From NCBI RefSeq assembly GCF_932526225.1, contig NC_064045.1:5655498-5719497 (forward strand): 64,000 bases of DNA, written 5' to 3'. The DNA is from Nematostella vectensis (taxonomy: Eukaryota > Cnidaria > Anthozoa > Actiniaria > Edwardsiidae). A program made the translations under genes and the position numbers. Positions within the stretch are counted from its first letter, which is position 1; each line of letters opens with the position of its first letter. The notes under the pieces are model-generated. The model saw only the letters and a list, made by a program, of their open reading frames with translations, was not told the origin of the DNA and did no database searches. This document shows, in pieces, positions 21,559 through 32,931 of the stretch.

Positions 21559-21890
21559 TTATGAACTAAAACAGTATTTTAATGGATAAAATGGTTATAA
21601 CATTTACCTTTATTGCACAGTCTACCATTCTTTAGGACAACATAGATTATTGTAAATTGGTGAGATGACTTGTAAAAAAATGATTGGGTTCTATGTATAA
21701 CAAGAGTGTTGATATCACGCTGATCATTAAAAATAAATTAATAATCTTAGACAAACAAATATCTGGTTATCTGTACAACATACATTTTATAGTATAAACA
21801 AACAATCTTAGAAGTTCTAATAGTTCTAAGATGGAACTACCACAGCTCAAAACCTAGCCTTTGTTAAAACAGAATAAAGTACCCTTAAAG

Positions 21891-22436
21891 CAGGACTTCT
21901 GGAATTACGCGAAAAAAAACAACTCAAAATTACGCCGGAATCTTTGCTAAATTATGCGGGAAATCAATCATTACGCGCTAAATTACGCGTGATTTTGCAA
22001 TACATTTTTCTTTAAAAATCAAAATTTTGCAGAATTCTTTACTGAATTACGCGCTAAATTACACGGAATATCAACTGTTACGCCCAAACTACATTTTGTA
22101 ACAAAGGAAAGCACGAAATCTTGAAAAGGTTTATTTTTTGCGCGAAAATATCTTAGGCAAGTTTTCATTGGCTCCAAGTCACCAGGCCTTCATGGTTTAG
22201 CAAGAACGCCTAATCATTTTATTTGTTTTCGAAATTCAGTTCGAAATACCGCACTCTAAGAAGAATTACTGTCTTTTTTACGAGAAATAGAGGTAAGAAC
22301 CCTAAAAGAACACATTAGCTGTGCACTTAAATGTTTTGTCTTTCAAAATTTAGCCAAATTACGCGGAAATTTGTGTATTACGCCGAGAAAGTCAAATTAC
22401 GCGCTTCCGCACAAGCGCGTAATTCCAGAAGCCCTG
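21891..22436. mobile_element. Terminal-inverted-repeat element with ATTACGCG subrepeats
   Basis: The ends are inverted repeats: CAGGACTTCTGGAATTACGCG at 21891-21911 and CGCGTAATTCCAGAAGCCCTG at 22416-22436, with one mismatch over 21 bp. The interior carries about ten copies of ATTACGCG or near variants in both orientations, clustered towards the two ends. No transposase is encoded. It lies between the converging HAD and NTH1 genes; subterminal repeats of this kind are often transposase-binding sites. Confidence 0.7.
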
Positions 22437-22673
22437 TTCATAGAGCTGTAAACGTGACCCAAGCAACAACCTTAAAGAGTTGCAAGCAGGAAGACCCAGG
22501 GTGTTTCAAGATGTGGGTTAACAGTAGATAATCTCACGAGAAGATCAGAGATTCTATTTTGTAAAATATCAAATGTTTCTTGGTTTAACTATGTTCTATC
22601 TGTGTGTGTGTGTTTTTTTTTTACAAAATAGAATACAGTCAGATGATGTAAAAAAATATAAAAGACCAAGTAT

Positions 22674-25606
22674 TTAAGCATGAAGTGACTTCTTTGGAGA
22701 CTTCTTTGGAATCTTTCTGTTTTCAGCCCCAGGACAGATGTCACGGTTCAAACATGACTGACAGTTTGGCCCAACCGGCAGACAGATCTGCTGTCCAAAT
22801 CCAACAAGAAGGACATTCAGCTCGCTCCATTCTTCCCTGCAGTGAAAAGATCAAACACTTAGAGCACTCAGAAAACATTATGTTTCTTTGACATAAAAAA
22901 ATGTATACAAAGCTCATACTATGAATGGCAGTTAAAATGTTAACTGCCTCATAAACAAGGATTCTAAAAGCTTTTCAAAATAGCACATGGATTGCAACCA
23001 TATTTAAAATAGGTTTATAAATAAATGACAGCCTAGTGGCTGTTCCAGAATTTCTGTCCCCCAGTTCCCTGTTTTCACAAATTATATGGAGCAAATTCTG
23101 GTCTTTATCACAGATCACTGAGAGCCCCTTCACCCCCATGTCTAATGGTATAGCATGAGGCAATTATACACGAATACATAAAACTTCTATTATAATGTCA
23201 TAAAACTGTTATAGCTTGGGTTTACGTATGTTTAATGTTTATAAAATATAGATCTGTATACTTGTTCTACAAAAATACATAGGGTACCCATGAAAGCACA
23301 GGGGGTGGGGCAATAGTGGCATGTGTCCCCGCCCCCCCTTGACATTTTCAAAAATTTTAAGGAAATGACCAGTAGAAAGTGGCTGTGCAACAGTGCAACC
23401 TTATCAGGGACGAATAAGAAGACCAAGTAAAAATAAATCAGCACACCTTGGTAACCATGCCTCCACAGCAAGCCTGGACTCCTCAGGGGTCTTAGTTGGT
23501 TTCTTTGTCCATCCAAGTCTGTTACATATCCTATGAACATGTGTGTCTACACCAATTCCTGTTAGTTGGCCCCATGCTACACTCATGCAGATGTGAGCCA
23601 TCTTGGGCCCCACTCCAGGTAACTCGACTAGTTCACTAATAGTACATGGGATGTCGCCTTGGTACTGTGCTTTGCAGATGTTGGTAGCTTTTTTGATGTA
23701 ATCCACCTTTTTCTAAAGTAAAATCAAAAAGAGCTGAAATAAATAGGCCATTCCAGCTATAAGCATGCAGGCACAATCCTCAAGGAAACCTAACCTAAAT
23801 ACCATGATGCAATGCATGCTTTGTTCAATGCAATAAATTAAAAAGGCCATGCTGCATTCTGGTTGTTGAGGTAGGTTTCTATGGTAACGCGTGCACTGGA
23901 TTGTATTGAGCTGGTTTTTCAAGAAATTTTGGTATATACATCTCAAATCCTAATTACTGAAAGGAAAAGAGAAAGTATGAAGTAGATGGATCTCACTTAC
24001 TATTGTTATCCCTTATTCCTGTAAATACAACAGCTAGCTAATAAACAGCTAGAGGGTGGAGGGGTTTGACAAAAAAATATCATATTGAAAAATGCAAAAG
24101 AAATAAATCATAGTATTTAACTTGTTTCTGTTGTAAAAAGTGGTAGGGCCGCACCAGCCCCTCGTCGCAATGGCTGTCAGGGACAGTGGAGTATGTTGAA
24201 AAGTGTTTAGCAAAAAGGTGTGGGGCCGCAGCCCCCCAGCCCCTCCCTCTCCTCGGTGGCTGTGTACCCAGCCCTCTTACCCTCCAAAAGCCCACAGGGT
24301 ATATCATTTCACCCAGCTTATCATCACTGGTGTTAAGTATCTTATCCACAGTACATCCATGAGCTTTTAGCTTTTCCATTGCGGCAAATGTGACCGGATC
24401 CTTGGTCTGGCTTGAGAGCATTAGAGATACAAGCACCTGGTAGCGATAAACCTGAGGAAAAAAAAAACTATCTGATGCAAAGTTTTTAAAAAATACAAAA
24501 GGTCAACATATAGAAATGACCTATTTACTAGGCTGGTAGTAAGGATTTTGTGTGCTCCATGAGATGATTAGCCACTAACAAAAACACAAGCGCAAAACAA
24601 ATTTTGTAGGGCGCGACCAGAAATTGCTGCTACCAGATTTGGCACCCACTACAAATGATTTTCAAGGTGGCTAAGCTAGGCAACATTTAGGACACATGTC
24701 ACATGCTTCATGTCTCCTAGTTTAGCAAGGCCTTGTGAGTCTGTGGTGGTGCAAACGCAACCCCCCTTCCCCCCCCCCCCCCCACAACAACACTATAAAG
24801 CAACAACACTAAAAAGACAAAACGTCTGGTGGAGATGCTGCAAAGGCATAAAAAATCCCTCTTTGTTCTTTTGGGGGTGGCCAGATTTTTATCTGAGAAA
24901 TGACCCCCCCCCCACCCCCAATTAGCTCCACTTTTTCGGATTCACACCCATCCAAGAAAAATCATGGGTACGGGCTTGGGTATTGACGTCAGTATCTGGT
25001 ATAGGCTCTATTTCCAAGCGTCGCTAGGAAATAGAGCATCATACTGCGGGCTCAAAGAGACGAGCTGGAAATCTAGCCTTATCTGCCAAAGATGATGAAA
25101 AGACTTTACGGAATACGCATTCAAACCCCTGTATTACGGCATATGTATTATGTTTTCTCTTAAGAAAAGTGGTTTTCTACCTGAGGTGTGGTGCTCGTGT
25201 CTGCAGTTCTCTCACACCCCTGGGAATCTACCGGCGCATCCCTACTAGCCCTCATTTGTCTGATGTTCTCCAGCTGTTGTCGCCAGTTTGGTGGTTCCCA
25301 TGGAAGACTTTTATCATCCCTTCGTCGTTTACTACCCCCTTCTTTTGCAAACTCCTTTGTATTACTATCTGCAAACTGGAATTCAGCCTGGTTGTGAGAT
25401 TTCTGCCTTGGCTGCTTGGTAGATTGGTTGCTATTACTCGAGATGGGTATGTCCTGTTCGTATTCAATTTTCCCGCGATTTGGTCTCTTTTGGGCAGTCT
25501 TTTTGACTGAGGGTTGAGCCGATGCTACAGCTTTGCATACAGACCGAGTATTTTGGGCGCAAGACGAAAAGTAAGGTGATCGGCTCATTCTTATCAGGGG
25601 ACACAT
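22674..25606 (-). CDS. NTHL1: Endonuclease III homologue, bifunctional DNA glycosylase/AP lyase
   Basis: This base-excision repair enzyme removes oxidised pyrimidines (such as thymine glycol) and cleaves the abasic site by beta-elimination, in nucleus and mitochondria. Coding exons: 25181-25606, 24281-24451, 23447-23712 and 22674-22836. All are GT-AG and in frame, giving 341 aa. The N-terminal extension is basic ([17 protein letters not shown]) and may hold targeting signals. The catalytic core includes [10 protein letters not shown], the helix-hairpin-helix LPGVGPKMA with Schiff-base lysine K236, and VDTHVHR with catalytic D255. A 4Fe-4S cluster motif Cx6Cx2Cx5C lies at C306, C313, C316 and C322 near the C-terminus. 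The match to human NTHL1 runs through every exon. The start codon is the first ATG of the exon; a downstream Met (residue 7) is an alternative. All catalytic residues are intact. Confidence 0.96.
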
Positions 25607-26099
25607 GTGTTTACTTCATTTCTGCACATAGACTCTTGTAAACATACTTGGCGCATGCGTCGTAAATGCGATGAGTTACAAAGGTAACCCAACGAGAAGG
25701 GAACGATTAGGCAGCCTTTCATCCACCAACCTCTCCCCAGACGAGATTTTTCATCCGCAAACAGTCTCGAAACTACGATTGGCTGCTAAGGAAACGTGTT
25801 TACAGTTCTAATAAAACGTCGTGTTTTCTAGAACAGGCGCTATAATGGCAACCAACTTTACTCTTGGAAGTTATGGTGACCTGTGTGTGTCAAGTTCAAG
25901 AATGATATATAGATTTAGGCATTGCCTAAAAGCGGAGCTCCAAACGACCAAATCTTTGCTTCATTCTCGCTTAATAATTTAAGAAATTTTAAATATTATT
26001 ATAATATTTCTGTTTTTGACAATTTCAACGATTTCACAAATCACGCGCCCAATTTGTTAAACCCCCTTCCCCCCACATAACGCACATAACAAGTTTAGC
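25607..26099. other. Upstream region of NTH1
   Basis: The NTH1 promoter and any 5' UTR should lie here, reading leftward. CGCATGCG occurs at about 25652. No ORF or repeat of note was seen. The 5' end of the NTH1 transcript cannot be placed from sequence. Confidence 0.35.
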
Positions 26100-26920
26100 T
26101 GTCATACGATGTTTCGACGTCAGGGTAGTTTTACTTTTAGTGACGTCATCGATGACGTCACGCATCACGTGACCATATCTTCGCACCGCCCTTGGCACAT
26201 ACATGACACCTGTCAAGTTTGGTTGATACAATGTCTCTTTCACCAATTTTGTTATACAATGTTTCTTACACGAGATATGAATGTTTTTAATTCTGATGAC
26301 GTCAGCATATTTTGCTTCTAGTGACATCATTGATGACGTCACAATCACGTGACAATATTGGAACACCCCCTTGACACCAACATAACACCTACCGAGTTTG
26401 GTTGTGAAACAATGTTTCTTTCAAAAGATATGAATGTTTTTGCTTTTAATCACGTTTTTTGCTTTAAGTGACGTCATCGATGACGTCACACAACACGTGA
26501 TCATATTGTAGCACGTAACGCACCACATGACCATATCTTGGCACCCCCCTTAACACATACATGACACCTAACAAGTTTGGTTGTTATACAATGTTTCTTT
26601 CACGAGATATAAATGTTCTTTATTTTGATGACGTCAGCATATTTTGCTTCTAGTGACCTTTTTGATGACGTCACAATCACGTGACAATATTGGTGCACCC
26701 CTTGACACCTACATGACACCTACCGAGTTTGGTTGGCATACGATGTTTCCTTAGTGAGATATAAATATTTTTTATTTTGATGTCTTCATCATATTTTTGC
26801 TTCTAGTGACGTTATCGATGACGTCACAAACCACGTGACCACAGTTTTACACCTCCCTTGACACATACATGACACCTGCCAAGTATGGTTGTCATACGAT
26901 GCTTTTTGGGACGGAAGGAA
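26100..26920. repeat. Tandem array carrying CRE-like palindromes and CACGTG
   Basis: Five diverged units, with palindromes starting at 26141, 26322, 26469, 26654 and 26807, so spacings alternate (181, 147, 185, 153) as in a dimeric repeat. Two units (26141-26160 and 26469-26488) carry the perfect palindrome TGACGTCATCGATGACGTCA, two overlapping CRE sites; the others are near matches. Each is followed within about 15 bases by CACGTGA, then a C-rich block, ACATGACACCT and AGTTTGGTTG. Between units lies a further GATGACGTCAGCATATTTTG. No coding function is supported. Confidence 0.85.
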
Positions 26921-27204
26921 GGATAACGCGTCAAGAAAACTCGAGTCCGATGGGTTACCAATATTTGTTACCATATTTTTCTTATATACCACTTTTGTGA
27001 AGATTTAATAACGACGAATACGATATTCTCAGTGCATAACGAGTTACCTGCAGTAATGTCAAGTTGCCTGCTATATGTTTTTATTAAAGTAAATCACGAA
27101 CAAATTCCAAAAAAGTGAAGCTTTAATAACGACATACATAATTTGTCGTATTTAGAAAGTTTCGTACTGTTATTTCACTCAGAACTCTAGATATCGACTT
27201 TTCC

Positions 27205-27360
27205 CCACGGTCACGTGATTGATGACGTCATATTTTAAAAGTTTATAATTATAAAATCCCATGTGCTATTTGTCATATTTCGAAAGTTTCGTAATGTTTT
27301 CTCAATAGGAACTCGAGAAAATGTTTTTTTTCCCACGGTCACGTGATTGATGACGTCATG
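27205..27360. repeat. Related pair of CACGTGATTGATGACGTCAT units
   Basis: CGGTCACGTGATTGATGACGTCAT occurs, split across the lines, at about 27209 and 27337, each preceded by a short C-rich block and followed by AT-rich DNA. It has the same CRE and E-box elements as the array at 26100-26920 but in the reverse order. A further CAGTCACGTGATTAATA is at 27485. Confidence 0.7.
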
Positions 27361-27496
27361 TGAATAACTAATACAGCGTTGTCTTCGTTATTACATTTGT
27401 ACACTATGTTAAAGTTTGATGATTATCGGTGAAAAGGGGACGTAGATATTGCCACAATTGTGGCTTGAACGTTCAACGTCACACAGTCACGTGATT

Positions 27497-27498
<2 letters not shown>

Positions 27499-27551
<53 letters not shown>
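27499..27551. repeat. (AT)n microsatellite
   Basis: An uninterrupted AT dinucleotide run of about 53 bp directly follows the last CACGTGATTAATA motif. A second short run (ATATATATAT) lies at about 27611-27620. Confidence 0.95.
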
Positions 27552-27554
<3 letters not shown>

Positions 27555-27689
27555 TTGGTTTGAGAAAAATACAAACTACATAGGTTTCCCTACAGGTCTG
27601 TTTCGTGGTTATATATATATCATACATGCATGAATATGTTTGTTGTACTTTTTGCACAATCGTGTCAAAAGTTCGCGACAATCCGTCAA

Positions 27690-27775
27690 ACATAAAACAA
27701 AATATAATACAAAAAAAAGGAAAATCCGCGCTAGATTTAAGGCAAAAAAGCATCACTGCAAACCCTTAAGGCCAC
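27690..27775. repeat. Dispersed repeat, partial copy (AATAAAATACAAAA family)
   Basis: The blocks AATATAATACAAAAAAAAGG, CGCGCTAGATTTAAGGCAAA and GCAAACCCTTA match, in order, the right half of the repeats at 8530-8645 and 35724-35823. Non-coding. Confidence 0.5.
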
Positions 27776-28692
27776 CCCTAACAAAGAAACACGATTTATG
27801 CGCTTGCTTTTGTTGTTGTTTGCCGCTAAAAGCCAGAGCGCGTGCGACGTGCGCCAATTGTTGGACCACTTTTCAAAGCATAAACTTTTCCTAACGTGAG
27901 TTACATCGTTTTTAGTTGACATGACAGAATAATGCTTTACTGTGTAGTTATTAAATTACAGCCTTGTTTACAAAATAACTAGTATCGGGCCTTGGATGAA
28001 GAAAAAATCACGAAAAATACTGTGTACTGATAATTATATTATTTTTCTACTTTGGCCGTTCCACCTCAACAAAAAAAATATCGTTAAGCTCCTGTTACTA
28101 TTAGTAAGGGAGGTAAAAAACGTGGATATTTTCTCGCCAGTTTTTATTCTATTTCCGCGCAATTCCACATTATACGTGTTTTTCATGTGTTTTTTTTTTT
28201 CGTGTTTTTCAAAGCTTTTTCCTATCAGCAATACATTTGTACCACCATATTTAAAGTGGCACTGTGTTTAGGTGATTTTAGTGATAAGGCAGCAACAAAC
28301 ACTAGTGGAATTTATCTAGATCTATTTTATAAGACGTCTAATTTTCAGTTGAGGCTGGGTCGTTCTTATTTTAGGGACATTTTAAGGCTTGAATATGTTC
28401 TTAACAATGTTCTTAATTTTTAGTGTATATAAGAATATAATACCCAATGAATTTTTAGGAAGATAATTGAACTACTGATCAATAGCAATAATAAGGTTGT
28501 TACTATGAGCAAAATTTGATTTTGCATTTAAGAGCGCACCAGGTTTTAAAAGGAAAAAAAAATTCTGCCATCTGAGCCTCGGCATGTTCTTAGCATGTTC
28601 TTAGAATTTGGTGAAATCTCAGGCTGGACGTTCTCATAAAAAAATGTATATCACCACACTATAAAATTTAATACACCGAATAATAAATGTGG
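27776..28692. other. 3' flank of the ANL enzyme gene
   Basis: Presumed 3' UTR and flank of the minus-strand enzyme gene ending at 28693. The sequence is AT-rich with T runs at 28187-28200. No gene, tRNA or clear repeat was recognised. Confidence 0.4.
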
Positions 28693-30945
28693 TTACTGAC
28701 ATATCCCAAGTCTCTTCATCGCGATTTCCCTCATGGCTCGGCGGTCCACTTTCCCCGTGGTCCCTGACGGAAAGAACTCCACCGATAAAAAGTAACGAGG
28801 CTTCATACTCAAACCATCGGCTCCTGGGGGACATTGCTCTAAGCACCAGGCCTCTATCTCTGCAAGCCTGACTTCTACAGCTCGGTCATCTTCGACAGCT
28901 TTTAGTATGACGCATGCGCATATCTCCTCATGAAATCGCTGGTCAGGAACACCGACGACGACAACGTCTGCCACATCGGCGTGCTGCAAAACCACTCTCT
29001 CGATCTCAGCTGGAAAAATCTTCACTGTGGCTCGTTTGATGAAATCTTTCTCACGTCCAAGAACCTTGATTTTTCCTGATTCATCCATAACACAGATATC
29101 TCCCAATCGGTACCAGCCAGTGGCTGTTTTTGCTCGCTTGGTGGCCTCGGGATTGCCGACGTATTCTTGGAAAAGCATGGCCGTACGAACGCATATCTCA
29201 CCAGGCGTTCCTCGCCGAACTATCTTGTCCTCGTCGCCAACAATCTTGACCTCGTTCCCAGGCAACACGGACATTTTACCAAAGTTTTCTTCAGTCAGCT
29301 CATCTCTGGTAAATTTTTCCATTGCCGTGACAATCGCCTCGGATGTTCCAAGACTGTACGAGGCTCTGGCAAATGGCAGACAGTCGAAAACGCTAGACTG
29401 CAAGGCATGGGAGTACATTTGTCCACCCATGATGAATTCCTCGATATTTGAAAGATCATACTTTAGATGTAGCTTGTTTTTGGTCAGCTTATGAATAAGT
29501 GCAACGCTGAACGGGGCGGTGGTGCATTTTTCATTCTGCATGATTTCAAACACGGCTTCGTTTGTCTCGTCGTTAAGAGCCATATCAGTTGGCACCCATA
29601 CCATCGTAATGTCGTTTACAGTTTCACAAACTGTACCCATACCCCAGCCCCACGCCATTGGCCGGTCAAAATAGCGTTTTTCTCGTTCTGCACGAAAAGG
29701 CTGAGCTGTATCCTTCGAAAGCACTTGCGCGCATGCCAAAGTGTGGGATGTGTGCTGGACAAGTTTTGGTAACCCTGTGCTTCCAGACGTGAAAATTATT
29801 ACGGCAGGATCATCCATTTGTACCTCCGTTTCTGCTTGGGTCAATTTGTTCCCTAACTCCTTCTGCTGTCCACGCACAATCAGATCATCATACACGTGAC
29901 ATTTCAAATCAGTCTCGCCGATGCATGAAGCCATTTCTCCCAGAGAAACGAGTATTGGATCGGTTTTCTTGGAAACATCAGAGAGCAACTGGCTTACACC
30001 TTTCTCTAGCTGCATCCTCTGGGTTTCGCGCATGTCAGGGTCGAAGACAACTGCTTGGACTCTTAGATCTTTCATCTGACCAACTTTATCCTGAGACAGC
30101 CCCCCAGGTCCCAGTAAAATAGTGTTTGCACCAAAACGCTGGAGGGCCATAAAGGATACCGCAAACCGAATACTACTGGCGCCGATGAGGAGCACGTGCT
30201 GCCCACGTGACACACCTAGATCGAGTAGGGATGCTGCCAAGAAGCGGGACCTGAAATATTGCACAACAAGTTTAAAAGATTTAAAATAAATGTTTCGCTT
30301 TTGTTACAGAAGCTTTGGAAGAGATAAAACAGATTTTGTAAATTGGGCCCCCGAATAGCCTCCTAAACTGTTGTTTCGCTAGCAAGATAAGTGTAACGCT
30401 CGAATGCTCGACTTGTCAATTTTAAGGCAAAATTGACCGATGACCAGGGGCAAATCTAGCTTTTCACTGAAGGGTGGTGGTGGTGGTGGGAGGGGGGAAG
30501 GGGTGGCTCAGTGACTTAGGGGGAGAGGGTGATTATTTGTTGTTGCATTTGTATTTTTCTGGCAACCCAATAGTGGTTTTAAAGCCCCTGAACCCTCCCC
30601 TTAGATCCGCTACTGATGACTCGCAGTATGTTGCTGGTTTTGCTCGCACGCTCATAAGTGCTTGCCAAAGACAATTCGATGGCCCTCTCCTTCCAAATAT
30701 GGTAAGAGGTCTCCCAAATGTGGTTAGTAATGTCCTAATAAGGTCACGGACAATAGGCCCTTGAAGTCTTACCAGTCCTTGAACTGCCCGTAAGTCATAG
30801 CGGCCCTCTCAAGGTTCTTGTTGTACACAACAAGAGCCTCAGTATCACGCCTTCGCTCGGCCATGGAGTCTAGTGACTGGTGAATGGCATTATGGGTCAT
30901 CGGACTCTTGTGGGGGACGTGAATGTAGCTTAACTTGGAGTTCAT
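28693..30945 (-). CDS. AMP-forming acyl-CoA synthetase-like (ANL superfamily) enzyme
   Basis: The enzyme would activate a carboxylic acid with ATP to an acyl-adenylate and probably transfer it to CoA. Coding exons are 30773-30945 and 28693-30250, joined in frame (GT-AG, phase 2) to 576 aa. The adenylate-forming motifs are present: P-loop TSGSTGLPK at 212-220, the A5 block YSLGTSEA, GWYRLGDICVMD with the ribose-binding Asp, the hinge region LGREKDFIKR and the C-terminal SGTTGKVDRR with catalytic Lys558. The N-terminal residues encoded by exon 1 (SLDSMAERRRDTEALVVYNK) are typical of medium-chain acyl-CoA synthetases. No signal peptide, peroxisomal tripeptide or carrier domain is visible. The chain length preferred cannot be told. 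A CTATAG acceptor just before the ATG suggests an upstream non-coding exon. Family assignment is firm; the substrate is unknown. Confidence 0.9.
30440..30620. repeat. Dispersed GGATCTAG-ended repeat, copy 1
   Basis: Starts near CAGGGGCAAATCTAGCTTTTC and ends AACCCTCCCCTTAGATCCGC, an imperfect terminal inverted repeat, with GGTGG runs inside. The same start and end blocks bound 37701-38172. It lies in the single intron of the ANL gene. Confidence 0.5.
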
Positions 30946-32931
30946 TCTATAGATATATTGAAAAGGAAATAATTATATAAACTAGAAAAACATTCAAGTG
31001 AAATAAAAAAATGTCAGCATAACAGAAGCAAATAAGAGCAAATTGCAAGAATAATGCCTGGTGCAACACTAGCGACGTATGCTCAAGTAAGTGTGAATGG
31101 ACCGAGATAAAGACATAAGCACGACATAACACCATAAGAGAAAAACATTTGTTTTCATGTTTAGTGACCGCGGAGACCATTTCAAAGTGGTAGGGCTAAA
31201 AATTTGGCCAAGACAAACAAGTTTATATCTGTAGCCCTGAAGAAAATCAACCCATGCCAAAAAGTGGGTAGGGCTATAGCCCCCCCCCCATATAGCACTA
31301 CCAGCCCCTCCCCCTAGTTCCGACACCCCTGTGTCAGTATGTCCATGTCGTTATGTCGTGTTGCTTTCAGGCGCCTTGCCGATTGACGGTAAAAAGCACA
31401 CATCGGTACAACAAATCTTTGCCCCCGAATAAACGCCGCAACTGGGTGACGCCGCAGTATCTAAATGACCCAATGATCAATCGATAATTTATGATGAAAG
31501 GTGTAATGTGTGAGAACAACCACGCAAAGGTTATTCCTTTGACATATAAGTCTCTGTCCTATTTGATCAACGAGTCGCGGGACCTTTGACACGCTCATTA
31601 AATGATGATTGATAAGATCATATTTCTCACAGACATAATCACCAGAAACTATTTTTCCTACATTCCTTTGTAGAAATACCCCATGTCGTTACTACAGTAA
31701 AATAAAATGGTTTGGTTCACAGCATAACTTAGTTATCAAAGGGACGAAATTCTATTATCGCTGATATTATCTTAAAGATTTTAATTAATACGTCTCGTTT
31801 TGATGAATGATTTTTTTTGTCAGCTTGTCTGCTTTGTTATTTGCGTGCGTAAATTTGGCAGAGTCGAATGCCAGATTTTTGGTGTATCGTAAAGCAGCAA
31901 AAATACAGCAGCAAAATAAAACGGTATTCATGTTATAAATCTTCTACCGCTTAACATAATCCATTTGGGTGAATTCGGTAAATCTGTTTCTGCCTAATTG
32001 TAGAAACAATTAAAAATATTCTCTCCGCATTTTGCATGAGACAAAGTCTGTCCCATCAGCGACGTATCTTGGCCATTTTGAACCCCAAAACTCTGCCGCT
32101 AAAATGTGTGTTTTTTAAAAGCCGGCTCACCATTTCCCATACCCTCGCACTAAAGACAGATATCTTTAGAGTCCAATAAACGAGAGTATAGTCTTCAACG
32201 CCTTTTGCATGTGATTCTTACCTTAGTTTTGTAGAGAGCTCCACACTGATTTGAGAAAGTGTAAAAAAAATGTAACCGTATCTCTCGGTGCTATCGTAAC
32301 AGGAGGCCACCCTATTCGATGGATGATTGATTTAGATCTTAGATAATTTTGACACAAGGGGTTTGGGGGGAGGGGGGTCATTTTCAATCGATATAGTACC
32401 TCGGATGAGACCCTGGGTACCAGAGTCCCGAGCTTCGTTCGTTTACTATGCGGCTCGGGTTGTCGGAGTGAAGCCCAGGGTACTCAGATTAAGCTTTAGC
32501 GCATGGTTAGAAAATCGTGAATCTTGAATCTAAAAAAGGCGCTTTAATACAACCAAAGAACACGAAAAAAGTAAACATAAACACAACACTAGGCTACACA
32601 CGTCTTTTCAACAAGTTGTTTTTTTATATTTCACTAATTTTGATTTTCGCCCTAAGTTCTCGTAAAATCGATAGGGACAAATAAAGAACTTGGGCTACCT
32701 GTTGTCTGGGGGGCCGGGACCGTGGTCCGTGGATAAGCTTATTCTCTCACTCTACCTTTGGTACTCCTGTGGATTAGATTCTTAGGATCGCGAGGTTGCC
32801 AAGCTCAAAACACTTTGATTAGGCCCTTTGCTTATGCGCTTCACCGATCGTTCTTGCTTGTATCATCGCCAACTTTTTTTCCCATAAAGTCTTATTTAGC
32901 AAAAGAAAAGGAAGGAATATCCTTGTTAAGT
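30946..32931. other. Divergent intergenic region, ANL enzyme and CANT1
   Basis: The two genes start away from each other, so both promoters lie here. Near 32400-32480 the segments CTGGGTACCAGAGTCCCGAG and CCCAGGGTACTCAGATT form an imperfect inverted pair. A G-rich run is at 32360-32377 and a C-rich run at 31281-31290. No additional gene is supported; the in-frame extension of the CANT1 reading frame upstream to 32758 lacks an ATG before 32932. Confidence 0.4.
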
